DNA from: Histomonas meleagridis
Taxonomy: Eukaryota > Parabasalia > Tritrichomonadida > Dientamoebidae
Assembly (NCBI GenBank): GCA_020186115.1
Contig: WSYJ01000071.1
Location: 1 to 57,133 of the forward strand
Length of the DNA: 57,133 bases
Direction of reading: 5' to 3'
Of this stretch, positions 9,871 to 20,039 are shown piece by piece (the stretch's first letter is position 1; every line of letters begins with the position of its first letter). Under the pieces are notes generated by a model that worked only from the letters and a program-made list of their open reading frames with translations, did no database searches and was not told where the DNA came from. The position numbers were made by a program, and so were the translations under genes.

Positions 9871-10379
9871 TTCTGCAAAGGAAGACCAAAACCGTTAGTC
9901 ACTTTCCTTATCGTCCTAAAAAGTGACATAACTTTGAAGTTCTTCAAGTTTAATGATTTTACGTGTAAAACTAAAAATTTTATAAATTACATATATTTTT
10001 GAAGTTACTCGTTAATATTAATATTCATCAATTCTTAAATTGCTATAAATTTAAGTATTCTTTTACTTTTCATTTTGTGACATAAAACCTGAGCTTTCCT
10101 ATAGATTTACATTTGTTCTAAATCGATTTAATATTACCAACATTTTTACATAAAACACAACTGTTAAATATTATGGGCCCTTCGATTTTCACTCAATAAT
10201 CGAAAAAAAAATTTATTGGTTAAGAGGTATCACGGCAGAATGGCAACCGTAAAATAATTTGAAACAAAAATATCTTGGAAAATCTTCACCTTTATAAAGT
10301 TATTCTAACAAATTTATAATACAATAATTTATAATAAATTCGTCATAATAAATTTAAATCGTTTTTGACTTAAATAAGG

Positions 10380-11999
10380 AAAATCTTTATTTATCAGCTC
10401 AGCAAATATTCAATTTATTGATAAAATTTACCATACACATATAATGCTGTTATAAGTAATTTAATCTATTTATCATTTTACTCACAAAACAAAGAGTTTG
10501 GTATATATTTCAATTTTTTAAATTTAATTCAAGATAAAGAAGAAGAAAGAGACGAAAAATGTCCAAAAATTATAAAAATTTTTGCAACACAAATATCAAA
10601 AATTAAATCACAGGAAGCATATTATCTTCTTGGAAAAATGATTGAACAAAATTTAGTTGATTTAAGTATATTAGCAAATATCGACATGAGATATTTTGCA
10701 CATTATAAAAATGAATGCATACGAATTCATGATTATGGTCCAGAGATCCCAAGAACATGTTTAAGTAATTTAGAACGAAAGGATAAATTTTCTAAATACT
10801 TTGATAATAACTTTAAAGAACTTTCCAAGAATGATTGGGAACTTCATAAGAAATTAATTGAAGAAGGAAATAATCCAAATGAAATTGCGAAAATAATTCG
10901 AAATGATGAAATAGAAAAACTTCAAGAAATATCATCACAAAATGGTTTTAATTTTAATCAAATAATTGAAACATCAATTTATGAAAGACATTCACTGGTT
11001 AATGATGACAAAGTTACATTAATTGATTATGCAGCATTTTTTTCTGCAGTTAAATGTTTTAAATATTTGTTAATGGAGGGTGCAAACATTGAGAATACAG
11101 GTAAATATGCAGTTGCATGTGGAAATAATGAAATAATACATTTATGTGAACAAAAACATTCATCATTTGAAGATTAAACAGCCCCAGCAGATCATCGAAA
11201 TGATATCTTTAAATATCTTTATGAAAATAAAATTCTTAAATTTAAAAAATTACATTATTTAGGGAAAATATGTATTTTTTATAATAATTATGAAATTTAT
11301 TATTCTTGATTGAAAACGGATTAGAAATTACAAATGAAAATATTGATGCAGCCGCAGAAAATGGAATTTATATCTTGTTGAATATTTTCTCCAAATAGCC
11401 AAATTCCAAATGATATTTTATCTTATTCTGCGAAATCTGGCAATATCGAACTAGTTGAATATATAATTAAAAAAAAATATTTTCAAATTATTTGGATTAT
11501 TTAATTCTTCACTTATGATTTCATTCTCTAATGGACATACTGAAATTGTTAAATTACTTTTGGATCAAAAAGGAATTAATTTCAATATATATAATATTTG
11601 TTTGTTTTATTGAGATTTAATTTTTATAATTCTTTATTTTAAAATAATATTTGGAAATTATTTAAATTATATGTTACAGCACTTATGAATACATCTGAAA
11701 ATGGTCATATAGATATAGTTAAATTACTTCTTGAAAAAGAAGGAATTAATGTTAATGCTGTAGATATTTATTTATTTTATTTGATATTTATTTTAACAAT
11801 TTTGGATTTCAAAATAATATTTGAAAATTATTTAAATTATTTGATAGAGCACATATTGAAGCATCTTCAGAAGGTCATACAGAAATAGTTAAATTATTTC
11901 TTGAAAAAGAAGGAATTAACATTAATGCTAAAGATATTTATTTATTTTATGTAAAATTTATTTTAATGATTTGATATTTCAAAATAATATTTGGAAATT
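10380..11999 (+). pseudogene. Decayed ankyrin (DUF3447-type) gene with spacer-interrupted repeats
   Basis: The frame is open from about 10430 and reads like the family N-terminus ('YNAVISNLIYLSFYSQNKEFGIYFNFL', parallel to the gene ending at 30143), then 'LSKNDWELHKKLIEEG' and 'LIDYAAFFSAVKCFKYLL'. A stop at 11175-11177 and frameshifts near 11300-11420 break it. Ankyrin units then follow at 11676 and 11846, separated by 83-nt spacers (11593-11675 and 11763-11845). A third spacer beginning at 11933 is cut off at about 12000, where unrelated sequence begins. The in-frame stop in the N-terminal half argues that this copy is dead. Confidence 0.7.
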
Positions 12000-12167
12000 A
12001 CAAAATTCATCGGGTGGCTAAATTCGATCTGTGTTTTAATTATGGTATTTATCAAAATATATATATTTTCGATACGTAAATAGGTTTATATATCTAATTT
12101 ATATAAAATGTATTATATAATCAAACAATCGTAATACGCATGAAACACTTCTACAAAGGTGTCAAAT

Positions 12168-12350
12168 AGAATACAACAATATCTTCCACACAAAAAGTTG
12201 AAGGGTTCATTAATCCATTTGTTTCATATGAGACAAAACGAGTATACAACTCTACAACAAATTTTTTCATGCAAGCGCAGAAGGCTCGAGCGGTTGTGAT
12301 CGCATTTCATCGAAAAAGCCCGCAGAAGTGGGTTGTAATGTGATTGAATA
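12168..12350 (+). other. Short coding-like fragment of unknown origin inside the ankyrin cluster
   Basis: Between the two ankyrin copies lies about 180 bp of less AT-rich sequence. One frame reads about 58 codons without a stop, including 'VEGFINPFVSYETKR' and 'FFMQAQKARAVVIAFHRKSP', bounded by a TAG and a TGA. It shows no ankyrin character and has no obvious start codon of its own. It could be a fragment carried in by an element or a rearrangement; I do not recognise the family. Confidence 0.3.
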
Positions 12351-12367
12351 GTTTACATCGAAATTGA

Positions 12368-14035
12368 ATGAATTATGAGAATTTCCTTACACCTGGTGTA
12401 AAAAATTATTATTTAAGGAAATATAGTTTTATAAATTATGAAGGACTTTCAAAGAATGATTGGGAGCTTCACAAACAATTAATTCGAGAAGGTCATAATC
12501 CAAATGAAATAGCAAAAATAATTCGAAATGATGAAATAGAAAAACTTCAAGAAATATCATCACAAAATGAATTCGATTTTAATCAAACAATTGAACCATC
12601 ACTTTATGAAAGATGTTCATTTATTAATCATAAAAATGTTACATTAATTGATTATTCAGCATTCTTTGGATCAGTTAAATGTTTTAAATATTTATTTATG
12701 AATGACGGAAATGTAGAAAACACGGGTAAATATGCGGTTGCAGGTGGAAATGAAGAAATCATTCATTTATGTGAACAAAATCATTCATCATTTAAAGATG
12801 CATATGAAGCAGCAATTAAGTTTCATCGAAATGATATCTTTAAATATTTTTATGATAACAAATTAAAAGAAATTAATAATTTAGAAGAATTAGGAAAGCT
12901 TTGCATTTTATATTATAATAATGAAATATTTTCATTTTTACTCAAAGAGGGAATGAAAATAAATGATGATATTATTAATGAAGCAGCAAATATTGGAAAT
13001 GTTTTTTTAGTTGAGTATTTTCTTAAAGATCATTCAATTCCACATGATATATTGGTATTCTCATCTGAGTCAGGAAATATTGAACTTGTTGAATACGTTT
13101 TAAAACAAAAAGGAATTGATATTAATGCCAAAGATATTTATTTGTTTTATTTAATATTTATTTTAATGATTTGATATTTCAAAATAATATTTGGAAATTA
13201 TTTAAATTATTTTATACAGCACTTATAATTGCATCTGCTCGAGGTCATATAGAAATAGTTAAATTACTTCTTGAACAAGAGGGAATTGATATTAATGCTA
13301 AAAATATTTCAATGTTATATTCAAAATTTATTTTTATATTATTATATTTCAAAATAATATTTGGAAATTATTTAAAATATTATGGACAGCACTTATATTA
13401 GCATCTTACAATGGTCATACAGAAATAGTTAAATTACTTCTTGAACAAGAAGGAATTGATATTAATGCTAAAGGTATTTATTTGTTTTATTTTATATTTA
13501 TTTAAATAATTTTGGATTTCAAAATAATATTTGGAAATTATTTAAATTATTTGAAACAGCACTTATGAAAGCATCTGATAATGGTCATACAGAAGTAGTT
13601 AAATTACTTCTTGAACAAGAAGGAATTGATATTAATGCTAAAAGTATTTATTTGTTTTATTTCATATTTATCTTGATAATTTTGGAATATTTCAAATTAA
13701 TATTTGGAAATCATTTATATTATTTTGGACAGCACTTATGATGGCATCTTTAAATGGTCATATAGAAATAGTTAAATTACTTCTTGAACAAGAAGGAATT
13801 GATATTAATGCTAAAAGTATTTATTTGTTTTATTTGATATTTATTTTAATAATTTCTTATTTCAAAACAATATTTGGAAATCATTTTAATTATTTAGAAC
13901 AGCACTTATGATGGCATCTGATAATGGTAATACAGAAGTAGTTAAATTACTTCTTGAACAAGAAGGAATTGATATTAATGCTAAAAGTATTTATTTGTTT
14001 TATTTGATATTTATTTCAATAATTTTATGTTTCAA
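12368..14035 (+). pseudogene. 5'-truncated ankyrin gene with a tandem array of spacer-separated repeats
   Basis: An intact 268-codon frame starts at an ATG at 12368 and carries 'LSKNDWELHKQLIREGHNPNEIAKIIRNDEIEKL' (shortened here only in scope, the block spans about residues 27-60), 'LIDYSAFFGSVKCFKYLF' and helical repeats, but lacks the ~150-residue N-terminal region seen in full family members. From 13133 it becomes a tandem array with a 170-bp period: 87 bp coding an ankyrin unit ('TALxxASxxGHxEIVKLL...INAK') plus an 83-bp spacer. Spacers are 13133-13215, 13303-13385, 13473-13555, 13643-13728 (86 nt) and 13816-13898. A last one starting at 13986 is cut at about 14040 by mariner-related DNA. 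The array is 3'-truncated, so it is unlikely to make a complete protein. Confidence 0.6.
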
Positions 14036-14040
14036 AATAC
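13133..14040 (+). repeat. Tandem 170-bp ankyrin-plus-spacer repeat array
   Basis: Five to six near-identical units of 170 bp (one of 173 bp) stand head to tail. Each joins a 29-codon ankyrin segment to an AT-rich spacer opening with GRTATTTATTTG-like sequence and ending ATATTTGGAAATTATTT followed by a variable residue and ACAGCACTT. The coding segments are more alike than needed for protein function alone, pointing to recent unequal exchange or gene conversion. Confidence 0.8.
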
Positions 14041-14099
14041 TAGAGGGGGGACGATAATGTTGTATCCTAAATATTATAAACTCGTAATAAAAGATTTTA

Positions 14100-14960
14100 A
14101 TTATTTTTTTTAGCTCTACTTATGATATTAGTTACCTTTTTCTTTATGACCCATTAACATCTTTCAATCCATTCGTCAAAAACTTTGGCTAAAGTATTTT
14201 TTGAAATTTCACTCAAAATTTCAGTTATCTTATCGTGCAATTGTTGAAAATCATCAAATTTTTTCCTTCTAGTTGATTCTTTAAAAAACCAAATAAAAAG
14301 ATAGCTGAAGGAGCAAGATCTGATGAATATGATGGCTGTGGAGCTCTTTTAGAATTATTATCAACCAAAATTTTAGTCGAAACATTTGAAGTATGGGGAA
14401 ATGCATTATCGGAATGTAAAACATACGGGTTTTCATTTTTTATTTATCTGTGTGAGTATACAATTTGTTTCATAGGTTTAATTATACTATTAATAAAATA
14501 CTTAGAGTTAAATTTATTACCATCTTTCATTAGATCAACTATAAAGAATTGATCATTATTCCATAAGATAGTTACCATATATTCTATCGTGTCAATTATT
14601 CATATATAATTCCAGATAAATTTTCTTTTGATAGTGATTACATATGCTTGTGATCATCTGATAAGAAAAACCATGATTCATCCCCAGTTTTGATTTAATG
14701 AGAAATATTTCTATTGTTAACATTTAATATATCAAGAAGCCTGATTGCTTTTCAAACTTTCTTTATTCATCTCGGATGTCAATTCATATGGAATCATTAT
14801 TAAAATAATAATAATGGAAGCCTAATTTAAATTGATGCAGACAATATTTTATGGTATTAATATTTAGTGCATCTTGGTGATGAACATCATAACTCTTGTT
14901 TAATTTGGCTAACAAGTTTAAAGCCTTTTCGTTTCATAAAAAATATTACTGCACTTTTTT
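14100..14960 (-). mobile_element. Relic of a mariner (IS630-Tc1-mariner) transposase
   Basis: Read on the minus strand, broken frames give a recognisable mariner transposase. An N-terminal helix-turn-helix piece includes 'LLNLLAKLNKSYDVHHQDALNI'-like sequence near 14900. It is followed by 'DESWFFLSDDHKH' (first catalytic Asp region), 'VTILWNNDQFFIVDLM', 'LHSDNAFPHTS' (second Asp), 'PSYSSDLAPSAIFLFGFLKN' (third catalytic Asp and the PDLAPSD box) and a C-terminal 'DEWIERC'. Several stops and frame changes interrupt it, so it is inactive. The junction with the ankyrin array at about 14040 has a G-run (AGAGGGGGGACG), which may be a decayed terminal repeat; I find no matching repeat at the other side. 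Confidence 0.82.
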
Positions 14961-15031
14961 CGACTTCCATAAAAATGAAATACGTTAAAAAAATAACAAT
15001 ATGACGATTTATTTTTTATATTTTCTTAATA

Positions 15032-15086
15032 TACCAATATTGGTAGGTATATAATGCGGTCGGGACTGATCCCGGCCTTTTCTTTT
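15032..15086 (+). other. Palindrome plus GC hairpin followed by a T tract
   Basis: A perfect 14-bp palindrome TACCAATATTGGTA (15032-15045) is followed by an 8-bp hairpin GGTCGGGA-CTGA-TCCCGGCC (15058-15077, one G-T pair) and then TTTTCTTTT. The GC content contrasts sharply with the surroundings. The arrangement resembles the 3' end of a Pol III-type small RNA or the end of a mobile element. It lies between the mariner relic and the helicase gene 3' end. Confidence 0.3.
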
Positions 15087-15211
15087 AACATAAAACGACG
15101 AATGTTATATAACGATAAATTTTTCAAGTGAAAACGATTATTTCTTATTGAAATCCTTTTTAAAGTTATTATCGTTTTTTCCAAAATAATTTAAATAATT
15201 TCATATTTTAT

Positions 15212-16519
15212 TTAAATTTCTTCCAAATTCTGAAACATTGATAATTGTTCCACTGGAATTTCCTTAAACTTTAAATTATACGGATAGTTAGACAACATTC
15301 TAACCAAGTTTCTATCAAGTTCGCATGTCAGGAAGTTAATAACCTTTCCAAACTTTCCAAACCTTCCAGTTCTTCCTTGTCGATGCAAGTAACTTATTGG
15401 GTCTGGCTCGAAAACTTTCTTTGCTGCATCGGCGGATTCTTTTTTCATCTTTGATGGCATGTCAAAGTTTAGCACGAGTCTGCACGCTGGAATGTCGATG
15501 CCTCTTGATGCGATATCGGTTGTGATCAAGACGTTGAACTTGTTATCTTTGAAACGTTGGAGAACAAGATCACGCTGGGCAGGGCGTAAGTTTCCGGTGA
15601 GAATTTCGGAGCTATAGCCTCTTTCTTTAAGGGCATTTTGTATTTCGGTACACTTGTCTTTCTTCTGGACAAATACAAATGAATGTGATGCTTGTAAATA
15701 ATCAAAAATTTGGATGAGAGCATATACACGTGCATCATATCGAATGTTGATGTTGAAATGATCATTGGTTGGTACAAATAATTTGTTCTTTTCAAGAATG
15801 ATACGATTTGAGGTGGACATATAAGTATTCATAAATTGATAAACTTGGTCAGTAATGGATGCGGAGAATAAAAGAAGTTGATAACGATCTTTGGTAAGTT
15901 TGGATAATATCATATCAAAAAATTGATGGAAAGTGGGTATTTCAAGAGATTGATCAGCTTCATCAATAACAAAGACACGGACGGAGTTAAGTTGGAATTC
16001 ATCAATATGGTTGTCAAGATATTGAGGAGTGGCTATAAGAATTTGAGCAGGACCTTGTGTTTCAGGATCATATGTATAAGGTGGATTCTTAAACAAGAGC
16101 TGAATGGTAACTGGATAATATGGGACAAATTTGGCAAAATAATCATCGTATATCATTTTGGCTAATATACGACTATGGACTACGCAGATGCATTGAAGTT
16201 GTTTTACTTCTGCGTCAATACGTGCAAGCATAGCAAGAACAAATGTAAGAGTTTTACCAGTTCCATTTTGGCTTTGTGCTATGAGTGACTTATATGGCGG
16301 TGTAAGAATCATTGGAAGAGCTTTTCCTTGAATCTGAGATGGCTTATCAAAGTGGTTGGCATAAAGAGCTTCAATTAAGTTTTCCTTATCTTTGATGATA
16401 TCAAGTTCATCAAACTCTTTTGCAGAAGCATAAATGTTGTCTTCTCCTTCTTGCTGAATTTCATCTAGTTCTTTGTTTGGCTTGAAAAGCAAGTCTTCCT
16501 TTGAAGCTATTTCAGTCAT
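15212..16519 (-). CDS. DBP5: DEAD-box RNA helicase, Dbp5/DDX19-like
   Basis: The ATG at 16519 gives 435 aa; a 21-codon upstream extension begins with TTG. Motifs in order are the Q motif 'FDKPSQIQGKALP' (57-69), motif I AQSQNGTGKT (81-90), motif II DEAD (187-190), motif III SAS (219-221, SAT in most relatives), motif V around 'ITTDIASRGIDIP' and motif VI HRQGRTGRFGKFG (379-391). The AQSQxGTGKT form and 'KSLIAQSQ' context are typical of Dbp5/DDX19, the ATPase that remodels mRNPs at the nuclear pore during export. eIF4A is a less likely alternative. Its start lies about 250 bp from the divergently transcribed NAD kinase. Confidence 0.88.
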   Translation of the reverse strand: MTEIASKEDLLFKPNKELDEIQQEGEDNIYASAKEFDELDIIKDKENLIEALYANHFDKPSQIQGKALPMILTPPYKSLIAQSQNGTGKTLTFVLAMLARIDAEVKQLQCICVVHSRILAKMIYDDYFAKFVPYYPVTIQLLFKNPPYTYDPETQGPAQILIATPQYLDNHIDEFQLNSVRVFVIDEADQSLEIPTFHQFFDMILSKLTKDRYQLLLFSASITDQVYQFMNTYMSTSNRIILEKNKLFVPTNDHFNINIRYDARVYALIQIFDYLQASHSFVFVQKKDKCTEIQNALKERGYSSEILTGNLRPAQRDLVLQRFKDNKFNVLITTDIASRGIDIPACRLVLNFDMPSKMKKESADAAKKVFEPDPISYLHRQGRTGRFGKFGKVINFLTCELDRNLVRMLSNYPYNLKFKEIPVEQLSMFQNLEEI

Positions 16520-16775
16520 GCTCTTTGGAATTGACTGGCTTTGTTTGAACAATGCAAGCTTAATTATTTTTACAAACTTCAAGTTTATTCATTTATAATA
16601 AAAGATTTTTTCGTTACTATTGGATTAAATACAATGTTTTCAAGATTTAATTTAAATTTACTTAAATCAACTTTTTCATGTTCGATGAAATGCATACATA
16701 AAATTTTTCAAGAAACATCATCACAAACAAGCTCGCACTTTATTACCTTTCCATGGGAAAATTTTTATTGATGAT

Positions 16776-17855
16776 ATGCAAAAAAAACTTTTAATGTTGA
16801 AGAAATGGTTTGACAAAGTCTGTTTGATTAAAATGTTTGATGATGACTTTGGTTATGAAGAAAAATCGTGCTTAGCTCCTGCGCCATTCAAGGTATTCCC
16901 AATTAAAGTAAACGGGACCGATTGGTCAATGCACCTTGAGTGGGTTCATCAGCCTCGAACTGCTTTAATTATCGAAAAAATTCATGATCCAGAGTCACGT
17001 CATTATTTAATCAAATCAGCAGAATTTTTATTTCATCAGCGTAAGTTTGCTGTGTTTGTTGAACGCTATGCTTATAAAGAACTACAAAATTTTTCTTATC
17101 TTCATCCTTTTGATAATGAAACCAATAGCCAGCATGTCGATTTTGTTTTAGCGTTTGGTGGTGATGGTACTCTACTCCATATTTCCACTTTATTTCCAAA
17201 TGATTGTCCACCAATTATGCCTTTTGCTATGGGATCTCTTGGTTTTCTTACACCATTTTTAGCCGATGATTATCAACAATGTATTGATGATCTCATTCTT
17301 GGGTTTTTTGCTGTTACTACACGAACACGAGCGATTGGCACTATTGTCAGATCAAATGGTACGATTGAAGAACATCAAATTCTCAATGACATCACACTCA
17401 AGTCGTCATTTACTGATTCCATATGTGCCATTGATTGTTTCATTGACGGCAAATTCTTCACCACCATCTACGGCGACGGTTTAATTGTTGCTACATCAAC
17501 GGGTTCAACCGCTTACAATTTGAGTGCGGGGGGCCCCATGTTGCACCCATCGGTGTCGTCACTTTTGTGGACGCCGATATGTGCACATTCACTGAATGCA
17601 CATCCACTTGTCTTACCTGACTCTGTTGAATTAACACTGGCAGTGTCACCACAAGCAAGAATAAATGAGTACAATGCAGTGTTTGATTCATTTAAAACGA
17701 AAATTGAAAAAGGTGATAAAATTATAATCAAAACAAGTCCACACCCACTGCCGACGGTGTGCCAGCAAATAGCAATGATAGACTGGTTAAACTCGATATC
17801 AAAAGTATTGAGATGGAATCAGCCAATGAGGAATTTAATGGTTGATGACGTATAG
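16776..17855 (+). CDS. NAD kinase
   Basis: This 359-aa protein has the defining NAD kinase motifs: GGDGT (128-132) preceded by 'FVLAFGG', 'GSLGFLTPF' (153-161), 'LND' (203-205), and 'GDGLIVATSTGSTAYNLSAGGP' (about 233-254), in which the GDG...STGSTAY block forms the NAD site. It phosphorylates NAD to NADP using ATP or polyphosphate and is the sole route to NADP in most cells. The ATG at 16776 is preceded by an overlapping out-of-frame ATG at 16771 that opens an eight-codon reading frame; whether this short upstream frame matters is unknown. No organelle targeting sequence is obvious. The DNA around 17520-17540 has a local G/C run (GGGGGGCCCC) coding Gly-Gly-Pro. Confidence 0.95.
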   Translation: MQKKLLMLKKWFDKVCLIKMFDDDFGYEEKSCLAPAPFKVFPIKVNGTDWSMHLEWVHQPRTALIIEKIHDPESRHYLIKSAEFLFHQRKFAVFVERYAYKELQNFSYLHPFDNETNSQHVDFVLAFGGDGTLLHISTLFPNDCPPIMPFAMGSLGFLTPFLADDYQQCIDDLILGFFAVTTRTRAIGTIVRSNGTIEEHQILNDITLKSSFTDSICAIDCFIDGKFFTTIYGDGLIVATSTGSTAYNLSAGGPMLHPSVSSLLWTPICAHSLNAHPLVLPDSVELTLAVSPQARINEYNAVFDSFKTKIEKGDKIIIKTSPHPLPTVCQQIAMIDWLNSISKVLRWNQPMRNLMVDDV

Positions 17856-18052
17856 CTTAATTATATTATCGGAAATTAAATGTTGTTTTTGTGTACATTT
17901 TTTTTTTTAAGTAACTTTGTGTATCTTAATGGTTTTGGTGAAGAATTAAAAATTGATTAAAAAAAATGACGCAACTTTTCTAAAAACGATAAAGAATTGA
18001 CTGGTGTTTGACATGTGTCAAAATTATATTTATTTCAATTTTTGAATTCAGA

Positions 18053-18770
18053 GTTGGTCATTTGAATTCTTTTGCAACAAAATTTAATTATAATCAATTT
18101 ATTGAACCATAACTTTATGAAAGATGTTCATTTGTTAATACAAAAAATGTTTCATTAATTGATTATGCAGCATTTTTTTCAGCAGTTAAATGTTTTAAAT
18201 ATTTACTTATGAATGGTGCGAATGTTAATAACACAGGCAAATATGCAATTGCAGGTGGAAATGAAGAAATCATTCATTTGTGTGAACAAAATCATTCATC
18301 ATATGAAGGTGCATATGCAACTGTAATTCAATTTCATCGAAATGATATCTTTAAATTTATGTATGAAAGCAAAATAAGGGAAATTGTTAATTTGGAAAAA
18401 TTAGGAAAGGAATGTGTTTATTATCATAATTATGAAATTTTTACATCTTTACTTAAAGAAGGAATGAAAATTAATGATGATATTATAAATGAAGCTGCTA
18501 AAATTGGAAATATATTTCTAATGAAATATTTTTTAGCGGAATCATTTTTCACATTAAAATCAAATAATCTCGAACTAATAAAATTTATTTTGAAAGAAAA
18601 GCCTAGAGAAATTAATGCCAAAGATATTTGTTTATTTAACTTAAAATTTATTTTAATAATTTATTATTTCAAGGTAATATTTGGAGTTAATTTGAAATAT
18701 ATTGGACATTTCTTATTATTGCATCAAGACATGACAAAATTCAAGCAAAGACAGTAATTGTATATAATAA
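18053..18770 (+). pseudogene. 5'-truncated ankyrin-family relic
   Basis: The sequence begins abruptly within the family: 'NSFATKFNYNQFIEP', a TAA where relatives have a Ser codon, then 'LYERCSFVNTKNVSLIDYAAFFSAVKCFKYLL'. An ORF from the internal ATG at 18209 continues through 'NTGKYAIAGGNEEIIHLCEQNHSS' and helical repeats to 'EINAKD', then an 83-nt spacer (18623-18705), then a final unit opening 'TFLIIASRHDKI'. The N-terminal region is missing, as in the 12368 copy. The lost 5' end and in-frame stop argue for a pseudogene, though the 182-codon internal frame is intact. Confidence 0.65.
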
Positions 18771-19087
18771 TTTAAATTTTTGATTTTACCTTTGTAAACT
18801 AAGAATAGTATTTAATTCTAAATCATTTTGCATGGCGATACGATTTGTTGAATGAAGTTCACTTTGTAACATTTACCACCCATTTTATAGCATTCGGGAG
18901 ACTGCTAACAGTGTGCCATGAAATGCTTTTCATTTTGGAACATTCCTTATACAGTTCAAACTTTTGCTTTTGTTCATTGCAAATGAAATATTGTATTATT
19001 TTTGATCGTTGATATAAATATTGAATAAAAAACCGTTGCATGATTTCTTAAGAAATATTTCAACTTTTATTAAAAAAAGAAGAAAAT

Positions 19088-19777
19088 TTAATCTTTGGTT
19101 GCCAACTCACGACCAAGCTGATAAGCTTTCTCAAGTTCCTTTGGAAATACCTCCTTTCTCCTTCTTAATTTTTCTGGTATATCGAACACAGTAATTGCAT
19201 ATTTTGAGTAATCTTTGACTTGCTGGGTATTGTATACGCAAAATCTATCGGATTTTCCACGAAGTACGTATTCATTGATTCGCTTGATTTCATCCATAAG
19301 TGTTGGATAATGAAAGTCTTTTGCCATTTCAGGGCCGACATTCATTGTATAGATCATAAGTGTTTTAATTGGCTTTGGAAGAGAAGATGGTTCTGATGTG
19401 TACCTATAGTTGGAGAACCACATTCTTTCCAAAGCAGTATGAAGATAAGATGAAATTTGGCTCCAATAAATTGGAGATCCAATAACAAGAGCATCGGCTG
19501 TTTTGATTTCTTGGAGGAGTGGTGTAAGATCATCCTTGATAGCGCATTTTCCTGAAGATTCTGGAGTCTTTTTACAGGATAAACAACTTATGCATGGTTG
19601 AATCTTGAAATCAGAAATATGATAAAGCTTTGTGATGGCACCTGCATCACGAGCGCCTTCAAGGGCTTTTTCTACAACCATGTGTGTGTTCCATCCCTTT
19701 CTTGGGCTTCCGTTGATGCCTATAACTTTCAACATGGAGAAAAATGAGTTGTTGAACCAAACAGTTTGAATACTCAT
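19088..19777 (-). CDS. Flavodoxin-fold NADPH/FMN oxidoreductase, iron-sulfur flavoprotein-like
   Basis: This 229-aa protein has the FMN-phosphate loop 'INGSPRKGWNT' (residues 21-31) and a central 'ADALVIGSPIYWSQISSYLHTALERMW', both typical of the NADPH-dependent FMN reductase/Isf superfamily. A compact cysteine cluster, C62-x2-C65-x2-C68-x9-C78, resembles the iron-sulfur ligand set of Isf proteins. Parabasalids have hydrogenosomal iron-sulfur flavoproteins that reduce oxygen, peroxide or drugs, and this is a likely member. The ATG at 19777 adds 14 residues ahead of the conserved 'MLKVIGINGSP' start (ATG at 19735); that extension could be a short organelle presequence or simply not translated. 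The C-terminal helix is as in relatives. Confidence 0.82.
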   Translation of the reverse strand: MSIQTVWFNNSFFSMLKVIGINGSPRKGWNTHMVVEKALEGARDAGAITKLYHISDFKIQPCISCLSCKKTPESSGKCAIKDDLTPLLQEIKTADALVIGSPIYWSQISSYLHTALERMWFSNYRYTSEPSSLPKPIKTLMIYTMNVGPEMAKDFHYPTLMDEIKRINEYVLRGKSDRFCVYNTQQVKDYSKYAITVFDIPEKLRRRKEVFPKELEKAYQLGRELATKD

Positions 19778-20039
19778 TGAAATATTTCAATACAATAATT
19801 TTTGAATTGACTACTCAATATTTATCGGGTGTGAAGTGACTTTATTAAAAAAACAGTTTTTTCAACTCGAATTAATTTTATTACTAAAATTTTTTGGAAC
19901 TATTAATACTTTTACTTATGTTAAGGGAAATCCGATTGTCATCATCCTTCAAAATTTTAATACTTAATCATTATTAATATTTTCAGTTCGATTTGTTGTA
20001 ATAAGAGAACTGTTGTTTTTTATTTTAGATTACTTTTAT

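Noticed and set aside
16541-16771. 76-codon ORF upstream of the NAD kinase on the plus strand
   Set aside because: It overlaps the 5' part of the minus-strand helicase gene and the divergent promoter, has no motif, and ends just before the NAD kinase ATG in another frame.
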